From NCBI GenBank assembly GCA_033030425.1, contig JAUFSD010000003.1, forward strand, positions 1,240,001 to 1,304,000: a stretch of 64,000 nt of DNA. The letters run 5' to 3'. This document shows positions 12,664-25,718 of this stretch, one piece after another. A program made the position numbers and the translations under genes. Position 1 is the stretch's first letter. Each line of letters begins with the position of its first letter. This DNA is from Verpa conica. Lineage: Eukaryota; Ascomycota; Pezizomycetes; Pezizales; Morchellaceae. The notes beneath the pieces are model-generated. The model was given only the letters and a program-made list of their open reading frames with translations, had not been told where the DNA came from and did no database searches.

Positions 12664-14781
12664 ATGTCTCTTAAACAGGTAAGTTCAGTCCGTTTGATTA
12701 ATAGATCGTTCTTAGTGAGAGGGGGGCTCCCGCTAAACCCTTAGTCAGGAAATCGAAAGCTGGGTGGAGGCTTTGAGCTACTACGATTCACAAAATTACG
12801 AAGATGCTTTGAGGATATTTGAGCAGAATGCCGATACCTCAAAAATCTACTTCAATATCGGAATGATCCATGCAACCCTCGGTGAGCATGAAAAAGCTGT
12901 AAGCTTTCCTCATGCCCCCTCACTACCTCTTAGGTTAGCCTCTGGAGATATTTTTCTAATAAAGCATACATATGCAGGTTGAAGCCTATCAAAGGGCTAC
13001 CAAACTTGATCAGTTTCTCGCCGTTGCTTACTTCCAGCAGGGGGTTTCGAATTTTTTGTTGGGAGAGTTTACGGAAGCTATGGCAAATTTCAACGAGGCA
13101 CTTTTATATCTACGGGGGAACACTTTGATCGACTACGAACAGCTTGGGCTCAAATTCAAGCTGTTTTCTTGTGAGGTGCTGTTCAATAGGGGCCTATGCT
13201 ACATATACGACCAACAGATTGAGTTGGGTATGAAGGATTTGGAGTACGCAGCCAAAGAGAAACAGGTGGAGGATCACAGCGTGATCGACGAGGCTATTAA
13301 GGAACAGGCCGAGGTACTTATACTTCTCTCATTTTAAGAAAAGTGTTATTAGGGGTCTGGATGTTGATTATTGTTTTAGGGGTACACTGTCTTTTCTGTA
13401 GGAGTTGGTGTTCTTTACCGCCCAAATGAGGCCAAAGTCAGGAACGTCAAAACAAAGGATTATTTGGGCAAAGCTCGTTTGGTTGCGGCTTCAGATGCGC
13501 AGAATGCATTTACTGGGTTTGCTGGAACTGAGGTTAAGAAGGTGAGCCTTGGAAATGACTTCCTAAATGAAAAGAAAAGGACGGAAATTAATAAAGTACA
13601 GCAAATGAACACCGATAACACCGCATCGGATGATCGTGCACCAACTGAGATCTCCTTTGCTGCAACTAACCTTGTAAAGCCCGATCTTACATCTGCCCGC
13701 CGTAAATCAGATACTGCCCCTGTAAAAGAAGGATCTGCTGCGGGTGTACGTGCAGAGCGTCAAGTTTTCCCCCCAACCCCACCACCCGAAAATGAGTTCG
13801 CCCCGTCAAAGCCAATGCGGAGCAACACCGTTGCTGGAGGTAGTAGTAGCAGGTCGCTTTCTGTGAGGGGAGCCCCTCCTCCTCGGGCTAGAAGTCGTGA
13901 TGGAGGTAGGGATGACCGAGGGATTGACGAGGATAGCGAAAGATATCCACCACCACGGCGACCTGGACCTGGAGGCCGCGGTCCATCGGAGCCCCGTCGC
14001 GCATATTCCACTCGTGCACCGGCACCAGCACCGGGGCCGCCATCAACTGCCCAACGGTCACGGACAGTTCGTGAGCGTGGTGGTGGAGAACGACGTCAGT
14101 ACGCGGATGATGTCGAAGAAAATACGTATGGTGATGACATTTACAACTCTTATGCGGATGATCGCGAGCCGAGACGAGGTGGTGGTTCCATTAGGCGCGG
14201 CCTTACCCGCCGTGGGACGAATAGGCAGGATCGTTTCGTGGATGATGACGAATATGCTAGCGATGCCTACGAGGGATCTTCATTCGATGAGGATGAATTT
14301 GAAATGCTTGACTCTCGCAGTATCCGCAGTGGTGCTTCCCGCCGTGCCCCAGAAGTAAAAAAGGTACTACTCAGCCCAAATCCCGGAACCCGGCCTTCCG
14401 AATATTCCGAGGAGATGCTGACCTCTTGTGATCTAGATCAAAGTCAAGGCCCATGGTGAAGACACACGCATGATTATGATAAATACCAATATCGACTTTG
14501 ATGAATTCATTACTCGCCTTCAAGACAAATTTGGCTTCCGCCGCAAGACTAGGTGTAAGATTAGAGATGAAGATGGAGACGGCTTTATTAGTCTCTCGGA
14601 CCAGGAGGATCTAGACATGGCGATTTCAACAAGCAAAAAGAACGCGAGACGCGAACGTTCCGAGTTCGGTAAATTAGAGGTTAGTCCTTCCGATTTTTAG
14701 TGACCCACTCTAAGTTACGTCATATTACAAGTCTAACGCCAACTTTCTATGTGATCACAGATCTGGGTCCAAGAAGTCTAA
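12664..14781 (+). CDS. noxR: NoxR, p67phox-like NADPH oxidase regulator
   Basis: Cytosolic activator of fungal NADPH oxidases NoxA/NoxB, acting with Rac and the Cdc24/Bem1 polarity proteins (family knowledge). Six exons: 12664-12678, 12749-12898, 12978-13313, 13380-14363, 14437-14679, 14761-14781; 582 aa. All five introns (66-81 bp) have GT...AG ends and keep the frame. The N-terminus (1-167) is a TPR domain starting MSLKQEIESWVEAL, as in p67phox. Residues 168-204 (GYTVFSVGVGVLYRPNEAK and on) are the conserved activation segment. Residues about 205-490 are a low-complexity Pro/Arg/Asp-rich linker. The C-terminal PB1 domain (about 496-582) carries the acidic OPCA-type motif IRDEDGDGF and ends IWVQEV. 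As in other fungal NoxR proteins there is no SH3 domain. The NADPH oxidase genes themselves are not in this window. Confidence 0.95.
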
Positions 14782-17700
14782 AGGATCTGAGACCTGAATC
14801 ACCGGGGTTTCGGCTGCCGTTGGTTTTACATCAGCCCGTCTTGCTGCGCATTCTCCTTTGCTAGACAAGATAAAGACAAGCCTCAGCCCTATGAAACTTA
14901 CATTCCCCAGTGGTTATTTTCGTTTAGTCTGCTTTTCGTACATGTCATCCCATATATTGGTCTGCTATGGTTTTATTTCTTTTCCTGTTTCAGCTCCTTG
15001 TGAAATTGGGAACCGATACTAGCTCTCGTCGATGCGTGTTATATCCGCCGAGAATAGTCTCTTGTAATCATTTCCCCCCTACTATATCCTATTTTTTTGT
15101 TCCCAAGTCGCTTTTTTGCATTGTTTCTGGTAGTTGGTCTTTGGTTATATACTTGGTAGTTGGTGTTTGTTTTGTAATGTACCTACGGGCGAGTAGGCAG
15201 ACGAAGTTGCGGGAAGAAGTGGACTTGTTTTGATTTTCCATTTTTGACAAGCATGCCCTGATGTTACCATGATAAAAAAAATGTTTTTAGTATTTAGAAA
15301 GTGTAAGTTGCTGTGCGCACCATTAAGGATATTGTGATAAACACCTTAAAAAGAGCGATATTCCTATGATGCGCTCTTGTACTCATCAATCAACTCATCG
15401 ACTTCGCTTCTCGAAATTTGTTAGTTTGTTGGGGTCCCTGACTTCTTTAAGAGAAGCTATGGTTGGGATAAGAGGATCCCTATAAAAAGAATGAGTCATT
15501 GAATGAGAGTCGTCTCTCTGTTATCTGTTTATATCGACGGAGTTAAGGTACCAGTTACGTAGCAGGGGAATTCGATTCCTGACAAATACAAAAAAAATAC
15601 TTCAGTGAGTCTTACATTTCGTTTAAATTGGTAGTGACTAATGGAGTAGCCCTGCCCGCAGTGCGTGCGTCCACCCTCATAACATCGCCAATCTTATTTC
15701 TCGAATCTTATCATATGTGGGGAAGAAACGCAGAATGACATATCCAAACTGTCATAGTCTGCAGGGCTCATATGTCAGCAACTCACAAAATAAAAAACCG
15801 CATAGGAAGTGTAGGGAGTGTAGGGAGGAATGAAACGTCTTTCTCCGGGCAAGTCCGCCTACCAATTATAACCATGCCGGGGGCCGCCCATACCTTGCGG
15901 GGAGGCTGAGGTCCAAACAGTTCAGGAAACACAAACCTAAGGCGTAATCACCGGTATTCCGGGCTGCTACAAAATAAGTGCTGACAGGGTTTTTTTTATG
16001 TATTTAAAGGTTAGGCTGAATTTTTTCGTGTGTGTGAAACATCAAGAGAGGAAATTCAGTGGGGGTGGAGAGGAAGGAAGCGGAAGAAGCTTCTTCTCTA
16101 ACACCCTTCTAGAAGCCTTCGCAAAAGAGCAAAGTAAGCGGGACCCTTCGTGTCCGCGCTGTCGGAAAGGCGGCTTCTGGATAAAATGACGAAAGTTTAT
16201 AGATACCTTGTCCGGTAATCTGCCGCCGAACCATCTGCAGGGAGGAAACGAATGATTACTCTTACCCTTTGGAGTTGTAATAGGCAGACGTACTATATCT
16301 ATTCGCCAGTTCATCGATTCTGGGGATGGAGCGGGCATTTCGGCTCACACCTTGATGCTTTGCATACGTTATTGAGAACGCTTTGCCTTTCCCATGTCAA
16401 GATTTATGCTTCTTTCCTGGCAGGTGCGTGTTGTGGCCATACATTAGGGCGTTACAGATGTAAGTAGATGTGACAGACTACCGTGACCGGAACTAGGCGA
16501 CAAATCGAGCACAGTCGGCTACTTACTTGTGTACACGACAAAGAAAGGGTTATCGATCCTGATCCCTTCATGCGTTAGACTGGGCTGTCTGGCGTCCCCG
16601 CGGGATCCAAGATGCACTGTACGTGTGTATCAATCAATTGCGATACCGAATCGAGATCCCAAGCGAGGGTTCCCAAGAGGGTGATTATTTGCGGACTCCC
16701 GACAGTAGGCTTGCTCTGTTCTTGGTGCCAATTGATCGTGCAGGAGATAAACATAAATTTCCCTTTTCATAGCAACTCTAGGAGATGCACTCTTATTGTA
16801 CAGAAAAGAGGGAAATCTCGTGAATCGTTGATTCGATGACAGGTCTCTCTCTGTTTACCACGGAGTTCCGGCAGTAAATACTTGATTTCCGTAGATCCGT
16901 GGATCTGCGAAACCTTAACAACAGGCTCTACAAGCGAGCGGTGCTCGGCACATGGGTGATGGCTTTGTTTCGTAACCTTGGGTAAGGCCGACCGGTGACT
17001 CGTGCGAGAGAAATTATTACGTGCTGGCTAAGCGTCACGGCGCGCGTAATGAGCGCGTAGATGACCAATCGACCGGTATCCGATTTATCCGAAAACAGGT
17101 AGCGAAGGCGAGAGGGGAGCAAAGTCGATTTGAAATACCTTTTTTTAAGGTGCGGCTTTATGGTGACAAATCTCGGGTGTCATGACTTTTGACACCGAAT
17201 TAGAGTAACCACGGAGTTAAAATGATCGACCCTCGAAGCAGAAAGAGAGTTAAGGTAGAGAGGCTCAAAAAGGCGAAAATAGCAAAGCGAGACTGCTTCA
17301 CGGATCCTTATAGACGAATTTACAAAAACGGCGTATAGGCGAGAGGATGAATGCAAGGTATAGTTGGGCAGTATATCGCAGCCCTGTGGTATCTACCATA
17401 TCGCGGTGCATAGAGAAATGTTAGCCTGGAGCGGGGTTAGACGAGAACTGCGAACCATTGGGGCCAGTGTTTCTCGTTTGCCTCCTCGACATACTCAAGG
17501 AGGTAAGTTATTATGTTATCATGGAGTTTAGCTATTTCCCCAGGAATTACATGTATGTGGAATGCGTCAGCCTCACGGTGAACTGGTCGGGTAATGCTAT
17601 TTGGTGTGGGCCCGCATCCCGACGTGGTCTTTTCACTTTTGCTTTCTACTTGCGGGCGGCGCATGGGGGAACTCAACATCCGTGGGAGTAGCAGGTCAGG

Positions 17701-18648
17701 TCGTAGACGAATGGAGAAGCTTGATGAGAGCAACCTCGGGTTCGGTCCCTGTCGGTGCCAGCGGGCAGACTGAAGGCCCCCTGTCGGATGCGACGGTCAG
17801 AGAGATCTTCCCAGGAGAGAAACGGGATGCGCTGGGTCGGGGTCCGGTTTGTCAGTGTGGGTGTGGGTGTGGGTGTGGGTGTGGGTGTGTGGGTATGGGT
17901 GTGTGGGGACCCTGTCCTATTCACAGAGTCCACATTTTGGTCTCAGTTGGTCTGTGGGAGACCTTTGTGAGCTGCGGTAGCGCAGCCAACCAGCATCCGT
18001 GCCCTTCTCGCCCGAGCACTCACAGTGATCACAGTGATCACAGCCCTCGGATGCTCGTGGGGGAAGGGTGGAACAGGGGTGAAGTGGAAATAAGGGAGCT
18101 CGGTACTTCCGTACTCCGAATATGGACATTACAGTCATCCCGACTGCGTGGATGCGCCTTGTGATGATGCGTCCGTAGTTAACATTATCTGCGAGAACTG
18201 GGTCCCGCGCCCGTTCACCAGAAAAATCCAAAGCGTCAAGTGTGTCCCCGTTCCATATTAAAGACCGGTGTTCCTCCCCACTGAGGCTTCCCACACCCCC
18301 CATTCAATCTCATCATCAATCACCATCATAATATCCGAATTTCAAGACACTTATCTATCCACCTATCTACCCTCCATTCCTATCTGCCTTTCTCGATCCC
18401 ATACAGATTCTGGCACTTCCAACACAGCAAAGTTGCAACACATAGTACACGAGTCATAGCGTCTCCACCCCCCAACCCAGCCAACCGGAACTAAGAATCC
18501 GCTAAGCAAGGTATGTAAATATGCGGCTCGCTGCTGCTGCTGCCTCAACTCCTGCAATTCTGCACTCGAGTATTCGTGCACGGCCAACAACTGACTCACG
18601 CATAGCAGCAGCCTACGAACAAAATAAATACCCTCAACGACTACAAAT
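14782..18648. other. Intergenic region, no gene seen
   Basis: The first 500 bases are the T-rich 3' flank of noxR. The rest has mixed composition and several unrelated open frames under 190 codons (the longest, 17601-18164, runs through a GT-rich microsatellite). None shows a recognisable domain. A short hairpin (GGTGTCA...TGACACC) lies at about 17177-17197. From about 18.26 kb the CA/CT-rich sequence looks like the leader of the gene at 18649. Confidence 0.5.
17855..17908. repeat. (GTGTGG)n minisatellite
   Basis: Imperfect tandem GTGGGT/GTGTGG hexamers over about 54 bases, strongly G-rich on the + strand. Confidence 0.9.
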
Positions 18649-19503
18649 ATGTCGTCCTTTACCATCTACCCTACTTCGTCACAACGCGAACCTCAATCAC
18701 CCCCAACACTACAACTCCGACAGAATTCACAAAAGATGAGCATCACACAAACATTCTACTTGGCACATAAGGCCAGAGGCAAGCTCTCATCTGAGGCAGC
18801 CCGATCAGATCACAATCTTCGTCTTCTAGTAGGTTAGTAAAATAAATTCCACTCTTTTCATCCATTCCTCATTACTAACTTACTCTCCATAGGGCATGCA
18901 AACCTTCTTGACACCTTGATGATCCACCTTTCAGAGGCTGAGAGAGATCAAGAGATGTGGTATAACAACATGGTCCGAGGAAACGAGGAGTCAAGGGAAT
19001 CAGTACAGCAGTGGCCTGAATCGATCCCAGAAGAATCAGAAGAATATGGATCTTTGGCTGCAGACTACGAGTCTGATTCAGAGTCCAGCTCAGATGAGGA
19101 TGAAGAGATGGAGGACTTTGATATCAGCTACGCCCTTACCCGCGAGTCATCATCACCGTATAAATACTACCCAACACACGAGACTATTATTGGTGTATCA
19201 GAGGTGGATGAGGACTTTGAAGATGAGGATGACGAGTGCGATGAAGACGGCATGTTTTCTCTTACACGAACAACATCACACCGACCACCTTCTCTTTGCT
19301 CAGATCTATCGGACGATGAGGAAGAGGACTCAAATCCTCCTTCACCTCCACAACCCACAATGCCACACCCGCCTATGTCACACAAAGAACGTGTATACTT
19401 CGAGCACAACAATACACCAGGTCTAAGCGAGCAGCGGGAATCATTATTCGAAGACGATTACTTCGTACCTAGTCGATCACCGACAATGATAAGCACCTTT
19501 TAG
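18649..19503 (+). CDS. Conserved acidic fungal protein of unknown function
   Basis: Two exons, 18649-18832 and 18893-19503 (264 aa). The 60-bp intron starts gttagt, carries a CTAAC branch site and ends ccatag. The join restores LLV-G-HANLLDTLMIHLSEAE, a continuous amphipathic stretch. Residues about 30-90 (MSITQTFYLAHKARGKLSSE onward) look like a compact helical domain of a kind I recall from ascomycete hypothetical proteins. The remainder is very acidic and Ser-rich (long D/E runs, about 130-225), likely disordered, perhaps nuclear or a phospho-target. Met30 (at 18736) is an alternative start giving MSITQ... at the N-terminus. No enzyme motif, signal peptide or membrane segment is visible. 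Function unknown. Confidence 0.8.
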
Positions 19504-22500
19504 ATATGAGGCGCTGTTCAAGATGATCACGATTCTTTCTTCTCTGTATATTGGACTTTTATATTTTTTAGTTCGGCGCGGGTGTTTTTTTTTCATGAGC
19601 GGGCGTTACTTTTTTCTTTTCGGTTCTGTTTATACAATGATTTTCCGGTGTTATTGGGAATCCGGGAGGTTGCCTCTGTATACTTCAAGACTCACACTTA
19701 TACTTTTTTTTGTAATATTTTCTGCATACCTGTTATCATTTTTGGTGGGGATATATTTCTTTAAACTTTCTTTTGCATTATTTCCTTGCGTGGCTGGCAC
19801 ATCATGGGGTTTACGAAGTCATATGGGTCTTCACAGAGACGAGACTGATGTCTCTATGATATGGTTGAAGAGTGTATGTGGTCTACGTCATAGCAGTAGC
19901 TATCCGGCTCACTAGGAGCACGGAGTAAACAATCTCACTCAAACAATTATTCTCTATCAAGTATCTTTCTAAAGCAACTCTGCGTTGTTCACGAGTGTCT
20001 TGTGATTCCTGAATGTGGGGTAAAACGGTAGTCATTCGGCTATCGTACAGAAGAAAAATAAAATTAACCAGTCACTTTACAAACAAAAGTGACCGTAGAG
20101 ATGTTAGACCCTCAACGTAGTGCGGAAAAGTGCTCCGTTGGCGCAGAGCGCAGAGCACAGCCATCTCCGAAAGAGGGCCGTTGTCGTGTGACAAGGAAAT
20201 GATCTCAAGGTAGCCTTTACTCTCAGTTCTGTAACCTGTGTTCTGAGGTGTGCGAACTGTTACACGGGGGAGAGCCGCGTAAGATTGACTCAAGGTTCAA
20301 AGGTGCGTAGCTGTTTGTACGAGTTCCTGAATTTACGAGGGAGGAGGAGGGCAAACCGGCAGCCGACGGACCGTTGGTTGTGCCAACTTTCATCATTTCC
20401 TCCGAGATTTGTTTTCTATGTTTGGTGCGAACAAATTTTTCCGCCTAGCTGCCATGCCCCCGCGCAAGTTGGCGGAGGGGTAGGGCCTATGTAGTCTAGA
20501 GAAGAACACCGTCACCAGTATCGTCTGATTGCTTTGAAATTAACCTGTCGGTGTTCCTTTTTTTAAAAAAAAATGAGGAAAAGAAAATTTGCAAATAGCG
20601 GGGAACTACGAACATCTGTGGGTCTTTGCGAAAGTTCTGAGGCTTATCCTATTTGGAGGGGGGGGAAGAGGAGTTGTGTAAGCTTTGAAGCCGGTTGTAC
20701 GTTTCGCTTCAAGGTCCGGACTTTCCCCTTGCCTGTGGGTCCTATCGTGACAAATCAAACAAGCGAAGCTTTCGTTTTTCTTCCACAAAATTAATAAAAT
20801 CTAGACAACGAAACGATTTGCCGGAGTTTTCTTTTTCTTTCTTTTTTTTCCTTCTTTCCTCCTAGGTGGATCCCCTCTTCTCCTCTTCTACTTTTGATTT
20901 CCAACTAGCTCGCTACCGGTTTTTTTTCTTAAGGCCCTCCTTCGTTATTGCACGAAGTATGGTTGTGTGTGTCATCGGTTTTTAATCTATCCTCTTATAT
21001 CCGCATGAAGTAGATTGAAACCTGCCTTAATCGTGTAATGGCATGGCTGTTTCAATGCCCAGGTGGACATCAATTGCTCCCCCCCTACTGGCCTATTCCA
21101 CCTGAGGCTCTGACATACCCAAGATCATTCGTGGGTTGGAATCGTGATTTTCCCTAGGCACCTTGTGGGCTGCAGGGTGTGAAACAGTGAATGTTTGCTA
21201 TCTTGGCAACGAGATAAGATTTAAGCTAACTTATCTGGCCGTTTTTGGTTGACGTGATAGCGTACATCATTTCAAGATTCCCGAGGGCTGGCTCACTCGC
21301 ATCAATTACAGCTCATACTCATGCTACAACAGCAGCAGAATAGTGGTGGTGGTATATGCATAAAATAAAACCTGCACTCCCCGCCTGGTACCTGGAGTAA
21401 TGAGTATGTAATGAATGTATCAGAGTTCCACGGCAGACATACGTGGTTGATACTGAAGAGCTTGGCTTTCTTTTTGATACCAAGGTTTCAATATGTCCCT
21501 CCCTCTCCTCCTGCTTTCGTAGGTGTGATCGGAGACAAGGGGAAATCGGGGAGACATCAAGTGCCACCGGCCCGGGCCCCATATCTAATTTCATTGTGTG
21601 TGTCGACATTGCCGTAGCGGCCGATTGGGTACTTACCCTCGTGATGAATTTTCTTGATGTTGTACGCTCTGTGTTGTGAATACATGACGCTCACACCTGT
21701 ATCACAGATCTCCAAGCCTAGCCATCATCAGGCGTCTATTAAGAATGAAACCCAGTTGCTGCAACTAACTAACGTAGGGGTACACACCACATATATAAAT
21801 CGGTTTCGGAGGTTGTGCTTTTTAATGCTAGTGATTCTACATTTGCTTGACCGCGTGTAAGGACTTTTTTGCTGCCTAGGTCTATCCTAAGATTTTTTTG
21901 TGACCTTGGATGGTCTGAACTTATCCTCCTGTTTACGGGTCGGCAAATAGGTATCTTTATTGTTTACTATATGTTGATGTAATCCATCCCGACTCCGTTC
22001 CATGGCAGGTTCCGTTGCCTCTCGGAAAACTCTTCACGAACTTCGCTAGCTTCCTCCGAACTAGCTAGCTTCTATGGGGATGTTTAACAACCAATCGGAA
22101 TACATGGAGGTTTGTAGGATAGTCAGGTCTTTAGGCTTCCGGGATGCTTGCCGGAGATATTTGCAGTGTTAACCCACAAGATCTGAGACATAAACAGTGC
22201 TCGGATAGGATGCTTCCTAACAGAACACGTTTTTTTTTTTTTAGACATGGTGGGTAAAAAGCGTTGCCTCTGCCGTAGCACTCGGAAAATGCTTGGGGCG
22301 CTTGGTAGTTGATGGGTGTAGCCACTAGATGGTGGTTTTGTTTGGACTAGTGCCAAGATCTACTGCTGCTGAGGCTCCCAAAAAGCTTGTTTCTCCACAT
22401 CCACAGTCACGTGTCTGGCCCTAATTACTACCCCTGAGTTTAGCCATGATTCAGTTGTCCCAGTGTGGGAGGCAGAAGAGGAAAACAAAGCCATTTTCTT

Positions 22501-24349
22501 TGGGTACTTCGGCTAAGAGTGGCTAGGGTTATCTGCTCGGCTCTGCTCGCAGCGAGCTGATCCCGGGGCGGTTGGCGTTTTTCTAATATGAACCCCGGCC
22601 CGGATCCCATGTTCTAACTGCCGCGATAGTCGATCTCGGGTCGGAAGCTCCCTTTTCGTGACGAGCTTGCCTTGGTGTTGTGAGTTGTCTTTTATGTGCA
22701 CAACGTCCCATATTATTTGCATAACACCCCCCATACCGCAGATCCCAAGGGCTTTAGATAACGAGACATCTTTTGGTAATCATCAAAGGGGTACATTCTA
22801 CATCCGCATCAGTTTCAGGTTTTCTCCACATTTGCGCCAAATTTGTAATAGCTGCCTCTGTGCAATTTTAAACTCTGTCTGCTCGTGTATGCTTGATATT
22901 GGAGTATTTCTTGGGGGTGGGGTGGCCGGTGTTGACTGTCAAGGGGATAGGATGTCTTGGTCTCTTGGTAGGTATTGGTACCCTCCACGCGTCTTCTGGG
23001 GGGATGGAATGCAGGTTATCACCGCGGGTAAGAAGACCGCAGGTAATAAAAGTAACCGTATTTCCCGAAAGTTTCCAATACTATATAAACATATCCGTGC
23101 TCTCGGTTTCCGCACAGCCCCCGAAACGGCTATTTCCAAGCATCAGCACCGTGCGATCTGGGCGGCCGCGTGGACTAGCTGGGGGCATAAGCTTGCTACT
23201 CTATATAGGGATTGACAGATGGTTCTAGGTCTGGCAAACTCCGATTGGTCTCAGTTGCGGGACGGGGGTAGGTAGAAAACTGATACGGGATATCGGAACC
23301 TGGCCAAGAAAATCTGGGCGAGTGTAAATTTGGTGTTTTACTTGACGATGCTTCTTCCCGTAAGACAGTTGAAGTTGTTGCACCATTATGCCCTAGTATT
23401 TTGGCATTCCAAGTGATCTAATACGCTCTTGTTGTAATGCCCTACATTACACCAATCCCGTAGCTAAGGCTGAATGGGAATCAAGGAACGTAATCTATCG
23501 ATTAACCAAGATATTGATATAAGTCAAGTTATTCGTAGGGGACAGTTACGCGTACGAGTGCTGCCTACATCGCCCTCTTTGGCTTCACAACGTGACCCCA
23601 CTATTATGTCATCTACGATGCCAATGCACCGCCTCGTTCCTCTCAACTTCAAAGTCTTGGGCTTCTCTCTCCAACCAGCAGTGAGGATCTCTACAGGTAC
23701 AAAACCATTGAATGGTCAGTCAGGGAGTACCTGCTCGAATAGATAGAACATTACAGAAGTCGGCTTTCTTCTCCTCACCGCCTACTTTTCCCGTGATCAC
23801 AAACAAGACCTCATCTTCGTAACCCCCCCGTACACCCTTCATTGTTCTGCGGTCCCACCTCCGTCCACATTTACCACCACGCGTCTAAATCGTTCCCGCT
23901 TCGATTTCGCCTTCGGTCCCAATCCCCGCCCCCGCCTCTATCCGCTTGTCTGCGTCACGTTCAACCTTCTTTGGCTTCCAAACCCCACTTAATCACTACG
24001 TATTGAGTATCCCCACGCCGCCTACATCCACACATCCATCCATCCGACCATACATCTAGCCAGCCAGCCATATTTCTATTATTCTAAGCAGTCAGAACAG
24101 CAAGCCCAAGAACCCAAAGAAGGAAAGGGCCCCTGGCTCTTTGCTTTTGACTGCTGTTTGCTCTTGATAGCTGTTGAGACTAAGCTTCTCGGCTATCTTC
24201 AGATCGTACACCCTTTACCGCAAAGAAATTCAGCTCTTTACTCAGGAAAGAGAAAGTAATAATAATAATATTTTTTAAAAAAGCGGAGAGAAAATAATAA
24301 TAATATTAGCTACACGAAATTTATTTCCGACCCAGGTTTCTTTCCTTGA
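19504..24349. other. Intergenic region, no gene recognised
   Basis: 19.5-20.0 kb is a T-rich 3' flank. 20-23.7 kb has normal composition and scattered open frames up to 185 codons (22658-23215) with no domain I can name. From about 23.75 kb the C/T-rich sequence, with CATC and CAGC short repeats at 24.03-24.08 kb and AAT repeats at about 24.25-24.31 kb, is probably the promoter and 5' leader of the UspA gene. Confidence 0.5.
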
Positions 24350-25718
24350 ATGACTTCCCCTCCTCAACAAGCAGCAGGAGCAGCAGATATTGCCGAGAAG
24401 AGGAATGGAGCCCGCCCGGCTTCTATATCTTGGGCAAACGTTCCTGAAGCACCTTCCGCTGAAGGCCGTCGCCGTCGTCAGTCATCCTTAGCCTCAAGTG
24501 TAGGCAGTGGGAGTGTGGGAAGCGCGGGAAGCTTCAGTGGTGTATTACCGAGCGCATCCGGGGGTTCTAAGGCAACTCGCCCGAGATCGCTATCGTCACC
24601 ACCTCCACCTCCGTTCGTTTAATCCCCCCCTCACTGGATCACTTTTGCCCATACCTACCCCCGCATTCCCCACCTCCCTTGGCATCCCTTTCATTTCCCC
24701 TCAGTCATATATCCAATAATCGCAAAGCTATGGCTCTGAATGACGTCGGACTAACACATATCAACCTGCCTGGGGACAATAGTACTTTTTTGAAACGAGT
24801 CTCTTTCGATACCTTCGATAACAAGGATGCCTCGGATTTTTCGCTCACGCTGAAGTCCAAGCACAAGGACTATGCCTATACCCGACGATCGCGCACCTTT
24901 CTCTGCGGTACAGACCAGAATGATTATTCGGAATTTGCGCTTGAGTGGCTCATTGATGAGCTTGTCGATGATGGGGACGAGATCGTCTGCTTGCGTGTCG
25001 TCGATAAGGACAGCAAAATGAGCAGCGACTCTGCAGCACTTCAGGAAAGGCTATATCGACAAGAAGCCAAGAAACTATTGAACCAAATTATAGAAAAGAA
25101 TGATGAAGACAAGACAATCTCTGTAATTTTAGAGTTTGCCGTCGGAAAAGTACATGAAACGATCCAGAAAATGGTACGACCAACTCCCTAGCCTCGCATG
25201 ACTATGCTATATTTTTTAAACACTAAAACACTGTATAGATTCATATCTACGAGCCTGTCATTTTAATCGTGGGAACCCGCGGTAGATCCCTCGGTGGTCT
25301 ACAAGGCCTTCTCCCAGGCTCCGTTTCAAAATACTGTCTCCAGCATTCGCCCGTTCCAGTCATTGTCGTGCGGCCATCATCTAAGCGGGATAAGAAAAAA
25401 GCAAAGCGAAAGGCCGATCCTGGTAGAAAGGTCTACCAGGAGATCTTGCAAAGCTCAGGTGAACTCATGACGCACAACAATCATAGCCATAAGAGTGTCT
25501 CCGCAGTTTCAGGCACCGCAGAGGGGATGTCGAATACATCGATCAGCTCACTTGGTGAAATAAATATTCCAGGAGCCGATCCAGAAGTTTCTCCGAGGAC
25601 CATGGCATTTGCTACCTCTGATTCACCATCCCCAAAATCGCTTACACCAAATCCTGAGGCGGTCTATAGCCCACCGAGTAGTGTACCCATGGAGGAGGAA
25701 CAAGTGGAAAATAAATGA
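24350..25718 (+). CDS. Universal stress protein (UspA-domain) family
   Basis: Cytosolic protein with a UspA nucleotide-binding fold, conserved in filamentous ascomycetes; its cellular role is poorly defined. Exons 24350-24612, 24705-25173 and 25239-25718 give 403 aa. Intron 2 (65 bp, gtacga...tatag, CTAAAAC branch) is secure because it joins IQKM to IHIYEPVILIVGTRGRS. Intron 1 (92 bp) uses donor gttcgt and acceptor cctcag; this is the only frame-preserving choice I found with a good acceptor, but its exact edges are less certain. The N-terminal 90 residues are Ser/Gly/Pro low complexity. A conserved block, KRVSFDTFDNKDASDFSLTL, precedes the Usp domain (from about TFLCGTDQNDYSEFALEWL). The signature G-x2-G...GS loop is seen at GGLQGLLPGSVSKY. 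The C-terminal ~100 residues are Ser-rich. Confidence 0.9.

Noticed and set aside
15570..15592. tRNA-like sequence GGGGAATTCGATTCC
   Set aside because: The loop is offset by two bases relative to a true T arm, and no D or anticodon arm was found.
17601..18164. 187-codon ORF through the GT-rich minisatellite
   Set aside because: Open because of the repeat (CGCGCG-type peptide); no domain and no conservation visible.
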